Below the pieces are notes generated by a model. It searched no databases, had not been told where the DNA came from, and saw only the letters and a list, made by a program, of their open reading frames with translations. A stretch of 64,000 nucleotides of DNA from DASUBV01 sp035532295. Lineage in GTDB: Bacteria > Actinomycetota > Actinomycetes > Streptosporangiales > Streptosporangiaceae. A program made the translations under genes and the position numbers. The stretch's first letter is position 1. The number at the start of each line of letters is the position of its first letter. Below, in pieces: positions 55,032 to 62,264 of the stretch. Where the stretch lies: positions 1 to 64,000 of the forward strand of contig DATKRH010000017.1 in the NCBI GenBank assembly GCA_035532295.1. The letters are read 5' to 3'.

Positions 55032-57275
55032 CTAGAGGTCGCCGGCATCCTCGATGACCCGGCCGCCTAGCTCGCGCTCGATGAGGTCCATGGCCGTCAG
55101 CGCCCGGCCCGCGGGCGCCTGGCCTAGGGTCGGCCGCGAGCCGGTCGCCGAGCCCGGCCCCGAGCCCGGCCGGGAACTCCGCGGCGGGACCGGCGGCGGA
55201 GGCGGCCCGACAGCGTCGTCGTCGGGGTCATCGTCTCGCGCGTCATCCCAGCCCGCCGCGGGATCGTCCCACGCCGGCGGCGGCTCATTCCAGCCTGCCC
55301 GCGCGTCGTTCCCGCCCGCCGGGGCATCCGGCCCGGCTGCCCCGCCGGGCGCGGTGCCAGCCCCGGACCCGGCGGGTCCGCCCTGGCCGCCTCGGCCGCC
55401 CGAGCCGCCCGCGCCACCCGAGCCGACGCCACCTGAGCCGCTCGCGCCGCCGGGACCGCCCTGGCGGCCCGGTCCGGCCGGCACCCGTGCGCCCGGTGCG
55501 GCGCCCGGCGTCCGCGCCGTGGTCTTCAGCTGCGGGGAGATCCCGAACATCGACTGCAGGACTCCGCCGAGGACCTCGCCGTAGCCGCTGCTCACGAACC
55601 CCTTCGCGTCGCCCTCCCGGGCAAACTCGACGGTCAGGACGCCGTCGGTGAGCGACTCGACGGTCGCGTTCGTCAGCAGCATCCAGGCCACCTTGCGCTC
55701 GCCCCGCACGACATCCAGGACATCGGGCCAGCGATCCCGCAGCAGGCTGGCGTCCACGGCGTCCACCGGCCCGGCGGATCGACTCGCCCCGGACGCTGCC
55801 GGCTCCTGCGGCCCCTGCGGCCCGTTCGCGTTCGCGTTCGCGTTCGCGTTCGCCGGGGCTGTATTCTGCGGCCTGCCCGCGCTTCCCCCCGTGGTTTCCG
55901 GATGTGCCGTGGTTTCCGGATGTGCCGTGATTTCCGGATGTGCCGTGATTTCCGGGCGCACGGGCGAACCTGCCTGCCCCGGACCGGGATCTCGGCTGGC
56001 GCCGGCGGCCGGCTGGCTGGCGGCCCGGCCGGGCGGCGGCGCCGACTCCAGCCTGCGCTCCAGGCGCTCCAGACGGCTGCGCAGGTCAGAGTCGCCGGCG
56101 CCGGGAGCCGGCAGCAGCACCTGCGCGCACATCAGTTCCAGCAGCAGTCGCGGCGAGGTAGCCCCGCGCATCTCGATCAGGCCGGCACTGATGATCTCCG
56201 CCGCCCGGGCGAGCTCGGCCTGCCCGAATCCGGCGGCCTGCGCCCGCATCCCGTCTACCCGGTCGGCGGGCACATCCAGAAGGCCGGTCGAGACCGCATC
56301 CGGGACCGCCGCGAGCACGATCAGGTCACGTAGGCGATCGAGCAGGTCGGCCGCGAACCGGCGCGGATCGTGGCCGCCCTCGACCACCCGGTCGATAGCG
56401 CGGAAGACCGCCGCGCCATCGCGCGCCGCGAATGCCTGCGCCACCTCATCCAGCAGCCGGTCATCGGTGAAGCCGAGCAGGGCGACCGCGCGGGCATACG
56501 ACAGGCCGGACTCGTCGGAACCGGCGATCAGCTGATCCAGCACCGACAGCGAGTCCCGGACCGATCCCGCGCCGGCCCGGATGACGACCGGGAGGACAGC
56601 GGGCTCGTAGGCAATGGCCTCACTGGCCAGTATCTGCTCCAGCAACTCGCGCAGGACCGCTGGCGGCACGAGTCGGAACGGGTAGTGATGGGTCCGGGAG
56701 CGGATGGTCGCGATGACCTTCTCGGGCTCGGTGGTGGCGAACACGAACTTCAGGTGCGGCGGCGGCTCCTCGACCAGCTTGAGCAGGGCATTGAAGCCCT
56801 CCCTGGTCACCATGTGGGCCTCGTCGATGATGTAGATCTTGAACCGCCCGGAGACCGGCGCGTAGAACGCCCGCTCACGCAGGTCCCGGGCGTCGTCGAC
56901 GCCGCCATGGGACGCCGCGTCGATCTCGATAACGTCGATGCTGCCGGGGCCGGTCGGCGCCAGCGCCACGCAGGACGCGCAGACTCCGCAGGGGTCCGGC
57001 GTGGGCCCCTGCTCGCAGTTCAGCGACCGCGCCAGGATCCGCGCGCTGGAGGTCTTGCCACAGCCGCGCGGGCCACTGAACAGGTAGGCGTGGTTGATCC
57101 GCCCACTGCGCAGAGCCTGGCGGAGCGGCTCAGTGACGTGATCCTGGCCCTTGACCTCGGCAAAACTCGCCGGGCGGTACCTGCGGTACAGCGCCAGCGG
57201 CGCGGCGGGAGCCGCCTGCCGCGGCCCGTCCGCGGGGCCAGGACCCTGACCGGGACTGGGGGCGTCGCCTGTCAT
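55032..57275 (-). CDS. dnaX: DNA polymerase III subunits gamma/tau
   Basis: A 747-residue clamp-loader ATPase. LYRRYRPASFAEVKGQDHV begins the AAA domain. Walker A is SGPRGCGKTSSARIL, four cysteines (CEQGPTPDPCGVCASC) bind zinc, and FKIYIIDEAHMVTREGFNALLK covers Walker B. After the domain III collar, the tail (about 400-740) is very Gly/Pro/Ala-rich with repeated HPEIT/HPETT and NANANA tracts. I chose ATG 57275; the longer frame from 57587 runs through the SRP RNA gene and is not credible. Confidence 0.95.
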   Translation of the reverse strand: MTGDAPSPGQGPGPADGPRQAAPAAPLALYRRYRPASFAEVKGQDHVTEPLRQALRSGRINHAYLFSGPRGCGKTSSARILARSLNCEQGPTPDPCGVCASCVALAPTGPGSIDVIEIDAASHGGVDDARDLRERAFYAPVSGRFKIYIIDEAHMVTREGFNALLKLVEEPPPHLKFVFATTEPEKVIATIRSRTHHYPFRLVPPAVLRELLEQILASEAIAYEPAVLPVVIRAGAGSVRDSLSVLDQLIAGSDESGLSYARAVALLGFTDDRLLDEVAQAFAARDGAAVFRAIDRVVEGGHDPRRFAADLLDRLRDLIVLAAVPDAVSTGLLDVPADRVDGMRAQAAGFGQAELARAAEIISAGLIEMRGATSPRLLLELMCAQVLLPAPGAGDSDLRSRLERLERRLESAPPPGRAASQPAAGASRDPGPGQAGSPVRPEITAHPEITAHPETTAHPETTGGSAGRPQNTAPANANANANANGPQGPQEPAASGASRSAGPVDAVDASLLRDRWPDVLDVVRGERKVAWMLLTNATVESLTDGVLTVEFAREGDAKGFVSSGYGEVLGGVLQSMFGISPQLKTTARTPGAAPGARVPAGPGRQGGPGGASGSGGVGSGGAGGSGGRGGQGGPAGSGAGTAPGGAAGPDAPAGGNDARAGWNEPPPAWDDPAAGWDDARDDDPDDDAVGPPPPPVPPRSSRPGSGPGSATGSRPTLGQAPAGRALTAMDLIERELGGRVIEDAGDL
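55820..55960. repeat. Short tandem repeats in the dnaX tail
   Basis: GTTCGC is repeated about five times (55826-55855), and an 18-base unit, GTGRTTTCCGGATGTGCC, is repeated about four times (55899-55960). Both are in frame in the tau tail and look prone to length change. Confidence 0.85.
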
Positions 57276-57303
57276 GACCTCATCCTCGCCGGGAGGGGAA
57301 AAA

Positions 57304-57396
57304 GGACCCCCCGCACACCCGTCAGAGCCCGCGTACCCTTGCTGCCTTCCGGCCCTGGGGGAGTTGGCGGGATAAACGCCGTGCGAGGGGTCTGCC
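57304..57396 (-). ncRNA. ffs: SRP RNA, small bacterial type (4.5S-like)
   Basis: On the minus strand the apical domain IV reads GGCCGGAAGGCAGCAAGGG, the signature bound by Ffh. The outer strands GGCAGACCCC...GGGGGTCC pair to form the rod. The length of about 93 bases is the small bacterial type. It lies directly upstream of dnaX, as in Streptomyces. Ends are estimated from pairing. Confidence 0.93.
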
Positions 57397-57533
57397 GGCC
57401 AGTCTAGCCAGGCCCGGCGACATCCCGTGCCAGCTATCCCGTAGTCGGCCGATACTGGCTGGTCAGCAGGCTCCCGCCGACGACAAGCCGGTTGGTGGCC
57501 GAGGCGCGGCCGGGAGTCGGTAGGCTTACCGGC

Positions 57534-57621
57534 GGAGGATTCGCCTAGTGGCCTAGGGCGCACGCTTGGAAAGCGTGTTGGGGGCAACCCCTCAAGAGTT
57601 CGAATCTCTTATCCTCCGCCA
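57534..57621 (+). tRNA. tRNA-Ser(GGA), CCA encoded
   Basis: GGAGGAT and ATCCTCC form the acceptor stem, the anticodon loop TTGGAAA gives GGA, a long variable arm (TTGGGGGCAACCCCTC) marks it as serine, and the T-loop is GTTCGAATC. CCA is encoded at 57619-57621. Accessory DNA follows within 200 bases. Confidence 0.97.
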
Positions 57622-57815
57622 CGCTGACCTACGCAAACGCCGCCTGCGTGCATTCCGCCGCCACAGTGATCTCGTTCGCTTGTCTCTAGAGGCTCCCCGC
57701 ACGCTGACCCGCACGCCGCCGAGGCGTGCTGGCCAGCGTTCACCACCGTTCGCCCGCGTCGCAAAGTCCCATCACCTCTGCTCCGCAGCAGGGTGGGCGC
57801 TGACCGAAGCCCAGG

Positions 57816-57838
57816 CTAGTGTCACAAAGTGACACTAG
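57816..57838. promoter_or_regulatory. Perfect palindrome, toxin-antitoxin operator
   Basis: CTAGTGTCAC and GTGACACTAG are perfect inverted copies around AAA. The right arm ends 17 bases before the antitoxin ATG, so a bound protein would block transcription start or initiation. Autorepression by the antitoxin, alone or with toxin, is likely. Confidence 0.75.
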
Positions 57839-57854
57839 GTGGTACCATGATCGC

Positions 57855-58268
57855 ATGGCTGACCACTACACCTTGCGGCTAGCACCGGGCGTCCGGCAGC
57901 GGCTATCAGAGTGGGCGCGCCGGGCAGGCCTTCAAGAGCGCACCCTGGCACAGCGCTACGTCGAAGAGGGGCTGCGCCACGACGCACACCCGCTCATCCA
58001 GTTCATCGACGGCCCAAGCGGCCGCCGGGCCAGCCTGCTCGGACGGGGCCTGGATGTCTGGGAGGTCATCGCCACGGTCCGCGACAACAACGGGTCCATG
58101 GCTGAGGCCGCCGAGTACTTGCAGATCCCGGCCGGGCTGGTAGAAGCGGCCGTGGCCTACTACGGCGAGTACCGAGACGAGATCGACAGGGAAATCGAAC
58201 TCAACGAGGCCGAGTACGAACGCGGGCGGGCGGTCGCCGCAGCAGGTGAACAGGCTCTGCGGTCGTGA
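57855..58268 (+). CDS. DUF433-type antitoxin (predicted)
   Basis: A 137-residue protein starting MADHYTLRLAPGVRQRLSEWARR. The N-terminal part looks like a ribbon-helix-helix or similar DNA-binding segment (residues about 1-40). Residues about 45-100 resemble DUF433 (SLLGRGLDVWEVIATVRDNNGSMAEAAEYL), a helix-turn-helix domain, and an acidic helical tail would cap the toxin. It overlaps the toxin gene as GTGA, and a perfect palindrome stands at its promoter. The pairing with DUF5615 is a known toxin-antitoxin arrangement; activity is not shown. Confidence 0.78.
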   Translation: MADHYTLRLAPGVRQRLSEWARRAGLQERTLAQRYVEEGLRHDAHPLIQFIDGPSGRRASLLGRGLDVWEVIATVRDNNGSMAEAAEYLQIPAGLVEAAVAYYGEYRDEIDREIELNEAEYERGRAVAAAGEQALRS

Positions 58269-58633
58269 GAGCCATCCTGGACAAGCAGTTGTCCCCGCAG
58301 CTCGCGGTGCTGCTGCGCAAGGCTGGCTACGACGTCGATGCCGTGGCCGACCGGGAGGACCTTGTCGGGCTCAGCGACCGCATCATCCTCGAATCCGCCT
58401 GCCGCGAAGGCCGGGCCGTGGTCACGAACAACATCAAAGACTTCCGGCCGCTCGCGGCTGAATGGCTGGCGCAAGGCAGAGTGCATGCCGGCCTGATTCT
58501 GCTGCCCTCGACGCGGACGCGTAGCCGCAACGCCGTCGCCGCTGTCGCTGCCGCGATCGAAAGCGTCCTTCGCGACCACCCAGACGGGCTAAGCGGAAGC
58601 GAACGGTGGATCGCCCCACTGCCCAAGCTGTGA
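58265..58633 (+). CDS. DUF5615 PIN-like toxin (predicted)
   Basis: A 122-residue PIN-fold protein of the DUF5615 family. VRAILDKQLSPQLAVLLRKAGYDV has the first acidic residue (LDKQL, where relatives have LDEML or LDENL), ADREDLVGLSDRIILESAC the second region, and VVTNNIKDFRPLA (usually TxDxDF) the third. Asn-Asn-Ile-Lys-Asp is an altered form of the metal-binding strand, so nuclease activity may be reduced. It starts at GTG 58265, coupled to the antitoxin. Confidence 0.78.
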   Translation: MRAILDKQLSPQLAVLLRKAGYDVDAVADREDLVGLSDRIILESACREGRAVVTNNIKDFRPLAAEWLAQGRVHAGLILLPSTRTRSRNAVAAVAAAIESVLRDHPDGLSGSERWIAPLPKL

Positions 58634-58998
58634 GGAATCACCACCGCACCCGTCCGGCAGGGCTGGCCGATGGCGGCCGGTCGAGTTGGAACATGATCAG
58701 GCAGAGGCCAGCCCGAAGGTCTCAGCGCTCACCACACCGTGCCATGCTCTGCCGGTAACGGCGCTTGCCACTTGTCTCAGTTCTTGTCTCATTCACCTCC
58801 GCCCGCAGCCGTTCACCAGCGTCGGCCCTCAAGGCATCATGACTGGTCACGTATGGCCCTGGACGGGGGTGAACGCTGGCCAGCAGTGTTGGAAAGCGCG
58901 CGCCCGGGCCGGGGCCGTGGTCCCTCCCGGCTCGGGGCCCGACAGGGCCCGGTCCTCGGGGACGCGTCGGGCGCCGTCGTCGCGTGCGCGCGCCGCTA

Positions 58999-59106
58999 TC
59001 AGGTGGCCTCTTGAGTGTCGCGCAGCACCTGGCTGCCGTCGCAACGGATTTGATCCCGGGAAACCGACTCGATCGTCCCAGCTTCATCGATCCGCCCGGT
59101 GAACAC
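58999..59106 (-). pseudogene. Possible riboflavin synthase N-terminal fragment
   Basis: A 35-codon frame, VFTGRIDEAGTIESVSRDQI then CDGSQVLRDTQEAT, resembles the start of riboflavin synthase alpha chains (MFTGIVEELGTVESV). It begins at GTG with GAGAGGTGATG upstream and stops early. No FMN riboswitch is seen. The match is short, so this is tentative. Confidence 0.35.
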
Positions 59107-59309
59107 CACTCATCACCTCTCCATCGCTGGAAGCAGCCGCCAGATAGCGGCCAGGGCTTCAGGGACCAGACAGGTCCGAGAGATGACGGGGTATACCGCG
59201 TGGCCCCGGAGTCACACCGGGTCATTCCGCCTGACGCGGAACCGGCGGGCTGTCACCGCCGCACCTGGAATCGCACCAGGACAACCATAACCCAACGCCA
59301 CCACGAACT

Positions 59310-59372
59310 CACCCGGGTTCCGCGGCCGACGATCACCAGGTAATCCGCGGTGTCCTCCAGTTCGCTCATCAG
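59310..59372 (-). pseudogene. Possible ABC-transporter ATPase fragment
   Basis: LMSELEDTADYLVIVGRGTRV resembles the region after the H-loop in drug-type ABC ATPases (SSHLMSELALTADHLIVIGRG). The preceding SSH is lost by a frame change. Only about 21 codons remain. Tentative. Confidence 0.35.
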
Positions 59373-59451
59373 GGATCAGCCGGGGCTTCCCGGGCGGGGA
59401 CGGGCTCAACGGCCAGCAGGACGCCGCCGAAGCTCACGCGGCCTTCACCGC

Positions 59452-59596
59452 CGGGCAGGCCGCCGTCCGCCCATGAAACTGCTCGCGGGACGAGATGCTC
59501 TCATCCCGCCATCGCGCGCGAACTGCAAGCCCGCGGCCACGACGTCGAAGCGGTCGCCGGCCACCCGGACCGCGAGGCGCTGCCCGATCCGGAGGA
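59452..59596 (+). pseudogene. Relic of a second DUF5615 toxin with antitoxin tail
   Basis: Three frames read MKLLA (from 59473), DEMLS, then PAIARELQARGHDVEAVAGH and PDREALPDPED, together the start of a DUF5615 toxin with two small frameshifts. The preceding frame ends TAGQAAVRP with its TGA overlapping the ATG, as an antitoxin would. The C-terminal half of the toxin is not recognisable. Confidence 0.65.
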
Positions 59597-59676
59597 TCGC
59601 AGCAGGACACGGCCGTCGCTGCCAGTGCCATTGCCGTCGAATCCCGACGTCCGCGTGGTGTACCCGCACCGTTCTT

Positions 59677-59760
59677 CGGCAGATCGTCCACGAGATGATC
59701 GGCAGATCCACCACGATATGCTCGGCAGATCCACCACAAGATGCTCGGCAGATCCACCAG
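59677..59760. repeat. 23-bp tandem repeat, 3.65 copies
   Basis: Units begin at 59677, 59700, 59723 and 59746 (partial) with the pattern CGGCAGATCCACCACRAKAT followed by three variable bases. The array ends 20 bases before the ATG of the DUF4143 ATPase. It could be an iteron-like operator or slippage product. Confidence 0.85.
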
Positions 59761-59780
59761 TCATCCAGTAGCGTGCAGCT

Positions 59781-61046
59781 ATGGAGTCGGTCAAAGCACT
59801 GTTCCCCCGGCATGCATGGCGGGCTGTAACGGCCGCGTTGGCTGATACCCGGGTAGTGGTGATCAACGGCGCGCGGCAGACAGGCAAGAGCACACTCGCC
59901 AGGCTCGTGATGTCTAAGTACCCGGGATCTGAACTGCGGTATCTCGATGAGGCACCACTCCGGGACGCAGCTCGGGCGGATCCCGGCCTGTTCGTGCGCC
60001 ACGGCGGGCTCCTGGTCATCGACGAAGTCCAGCGAGTGCCGGACCTGTTCCTCGCCATCAAGCACGAGGTAGACATCGATCCGCGGCCAGGGCGGTTCCT
60101 GCTCACAGGTTCGGCGCGCCTGGTCGGCCTGCGCGACATCCCCGACCTGCTGCCTGGCAGGTCGGAGACAATCGAATTGTCGCCACTGTCGCAAGGCGAG
60201 ATCGATCAGAGCCCCGACGGGTTCATCGACACGGTGTTCGCGCGCGGCGTCGAGATCCAGGTCGCGCAATCCGATCTGCGGCGCGACGACTACCTGGAGC
60301 GAGCCCTCCGCGGAGGTTACCCCGAGGCGGTACGCCGCACCGACTCCGGTCGTCGCGGCCGCTTCTTCGAGTCGTACATCTCTGACGTCATCAACCGTGA
60401 TGTCCGGCAGCTCACCGATATCGAGCGAGCGGGTGACATGCGGCGCCTAGTCAATCTCATCGCAGCGTCCACCGGGACGCTCGCGAACCCTTCGAGCATG
60501 GCGAACCGCCTGCAAGTCCCCGCGACGACGGTCAAGCGCTACCTGGACTTGCTCGACTTGGTCTTCATCACACGCCGCGTCCCGGCCTGGTCAAGCAACC
60601 TCGCTACTAGGGCCGTCGCAACGCCTAAGCTGCTTCTCAATGACTCCGGGCTAGCCGCATATCTCACCGGCATGAGCATTAAACGTGCCCGGCATCCGAC
60701 CGCCCCAGTCGGCCCCTTGCTGGAGACATTCGTCCTCGGCGAGCTATCCCGGCAGCTGACATTCGCGAGCCAGCAAGTCCGGCTCTACCACTACCGCGAC
60801 CGGGATCAGTATGAAGTTGATGCCGTACTCGAGTCCGCGTCCGGAGAGATCGTCGCTTGCGAGGTCAAGGCCGCGGAAACAGTCCGGTCGGAAGACTTCC
60901 GCGGCATCGAGCGGCTCAGGCGTCAGCTCGGCGACCAGTTCATCGCCGGAATAGTTCTCTACGCTGGGCAAACACCGCTGCCCTTCGGCGATCGGCTCCG
61001 CGCCTGGCCGATATCCGCGCTCTGGGCCCTGACCCCGGATGCTTGA
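59781..61046 (+). CDS. AAA+ ATPase with DUF4143 domain
   Basis: A 421-residue ATPase of the AAA_14/DUF4143 family. Walker A is INGARQTGKSTLARL (near residue 30), Walker B is GGLLVIDEVQRVPDLF, and LLTGSARL is sensor 1. A winged-helix segment (NPSSMANRLQVPATTVKRYLDLLDL, about 235-260) precedes DUF4143, whose C-terminal part resembles a nuclease fold (DQYEVDAVLESASGEIVACEVKAAE, D-x-ExK pattern). The cellular role is unknown; such genes are common in accessory regions. The N-terminus is complete, with ATG 20 bases after a tandem repeat. Confidence 0.88.
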   Translation: MESVKALFPRHAWRAVTAALADTRVVVINGARQTGKSTLARLVMSKYPGSELRYLDEAPLRDAARADPGLFVRHGGLLVIDEVQRVPDLFLAIKHEVDIDPRPGRFLLTGSARLVGLRDIPDLLPGRSETIELSPLSQGEIDQSPDGFIDTVFARGVEIQVAQSDLRRDDYLERALRGGYPEAVRRTDSGRRGRFFESYISDVINRDVRQLTDIERAGDMRRLVNLIAASTGTLANPSSMANRLQVPATTVKRYLDLLDLVFITRRVPAWSSNLATRAVATPKLLLNDSGLAAYLTGMSIKRARHPTAPVGPLLETFVLGELSRQLTFASQQVRLYHYRDRDQYEVDAVLESASGEIVACEVKAAETVRSEDFRGIERLRRQLGDQFIAGIVLYAGQTPLPFGDRLRAWPISALWALTPDA

Positions 61047-61269
61047 TCAAGAGCCTGGCTCGGTGCGGAGGGCGGCCTCAACGCGGCCAGATCAACGCGG
61101 CCGGTAGCTTCAGTCTCGACATCGCCTCGACGCTCACCGGGCATCACCTGCCGCGGCGGCAGGTCCAGCTCCACGTAACCGCCGGCCCGGCGCCTTCCGG
61201 GTCTCCCGCATTTACAAGGTCACTCTTTGGGGGTGATGCCGCCCAGAATGGCGTCGCGATACTTGGGTC

Positions 61270-61725
61270 GTGGACCCGCTTGGACGTCTGCGATCAGTTG
61301 GGGACCGACTGGCCCCCCCGGCGGAGGCGCTGGCCCAGCGCGTGGCGGAGCGTGTCGCCGATCTTGTCGTTTCTGCGCTGGATGTGAACGCCCTACTGGA
61401 TCGAGTCGACGTGGACGCGGTGCTGGACCGGATCGATGTGGACAGGCTGCTGGACCGGGTCGACGTGGACTGCTTGCTCGCCAGGGTGGACCTGGACCCG
61501 ATCCTCGCCCGGGTGGACCTGGACGAGCTACTCGCTCAGACCGACCTCGGCGCGGTCGTCGCACGGTCCTCCGGCGGGGTCGCGAGCAATGCGCTCGACG
61601 TAGTCCGGAGCCAGACCGTCGGCCTCGACGAGTTCATCGCCCGCTGGGTCGGGCGCCTTCGCCGACGCCCTTACACCGGCCCGCCGGGCCCGCCCGATGA
61701 GCCGCGGGCCGTGGCGCGGTCATGA
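61270..61725 (+). CDS. Nine-residue DVDxLLxRV repeat protein
   Basis: A 151-residue protein. After an Ala/Arg-rich start, residues about 38-100 are seven tandem nine-residue repeats of the form DVDxLLxRV (DVDAVLDRI, DVDRLLDRV, DVDCLLARV, DLDPILARV and others). Then SSGGVASNALDVVRSQTVGLDEFI and a basic Pro-rich tail follow. No membrane segment. It is coupled by ATGA overlap to an RDD membrane protein, so it may act at its cytoplasmic face. Known to me only as an actinobacterial hypothetical next to RDD proteins. Confidence 0.82.
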   Translation: MDPLGRLRSVGDRLAPPAEALAQRVAERVADLVVSALDVNALLDRVDVDAVLDRIDVDRLLDRVDVDCLLARVDLDPILARVDLDELLAQTDLGAVVARSSGGVASNALDVVRSQTVGLDEFIARWVGRLRRRPYTGPPGPPDEPRAVARS

Positions 61726-62264
61726 CCGCGCGCACGGGCAGGGCGACGGCGGCCGGGGCCAGGGCCGGGGCCCCGGCCGCCGCCCAGGAGAGCCTCCAGG
61801 GGCATTACGCGGGCTTCGCCTCGCGGTTCGCCGCCTATGTCGTGGACGCGGGCGCCAGCACCGTGGTGTTCATGCTCATCCTGGCCGCCATCTCCTTCGC
61901 GGTCAGCGTCGTGACCGGCCAGTCGATCAACTGGAACCGGAACGACACCTGGGCCAGCATTGCCTACCTGGCCTGGCTGTTCATCTACTTCGCCTACTCC
62001 TGGGCGGCGAGCGGCAAGACCTTCGGCATGGCGCTGCTCGGGGTGCGGGTCGTACGGTCCGATGGCGCCGATGCCGGCGCCCGACGGGCGGTGGTGCGCA
62101 CGCTGGCACTCCCGTTGAGCTTCCTGGTTTTCGGCCTCGGATTCGTCGGCATCCTCCTGGGCCGCCGGCGTCGGGCGCTGCACGACGTCATCGCCGGCAC
62201 GGTGGTGATCTACTCCTGGGACGCGCGGGCGGCCCGGCTCCGGTTCCTGTCCCGCGCCTCTTAA
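61722..62264 (+). CDS. RDD-family membrane protein
   Basis: A 180-residue protein with three membrane segments (about 45-65, 85-102, 128-145). The RDD signature residues appear in YAGFASRFAAYVVDAG (Arg, Asp) and RRRALHDVIAGTVVIY (Asp). GKTFGMALLGVRVVRSDG is the conserved central loop. Function is unsettled; some RDD proteins move ions. It starts by overlapping the repeat-protein stop and ends four bases into the opposing gene. Confidence 0.9.
   Translation: MTARTGRATAAGARAGAPAAAQESLQGHYAGFASRFAAYVVDAGASTVVFMLILAAISFAVSVVTGQSINWNRNDTWASIAYLAWLFIYFAYSWAASGKTFGMALLGVRVVRSDGADAGARRAVVRTLALPLSFLVFGLGFVGILLGRRRRALHDVIAGTVVIYSWDARAARLRFLSRAS

Larger units (their letters stand above)
58634..59780. 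other. Gene-poor accessory stretch with gene relics
   Basis: About 1.15 kb without an intact gene. It contains three recognisable fragments (58999-59106, 59310-59372, 59473-59596) and a 23-bp tandem repeat before the ATPase gene. Open frames on both strands have noncoding composition. I regard it as a graveyard next to tRNA-Ser. Confidence 0.6.

Noticed and set aside
57276..57587. N-terminal extension of dnaX
   Set aside because: The extra frame reads across the SRP RNA gene; the known DnaX start is at 57275.
59107..59310. FMN riboswitch upstream of the riboflavin-synthase-like fragment
   Set aside because: None of the conserved FMN-element words are present on the minus strand.
59677..59760. 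CRISPR array
   Set aside because: The 23-base units follow each other without spacers, and no cas genes are present.
59445..60269. Minus-strand frame covering the start of the DUF4143 ATPase
   Set aside because: It runs through the tandem repeat and opposite clear Walker motifs; its residues look like a shadow of the plus-strand gene.
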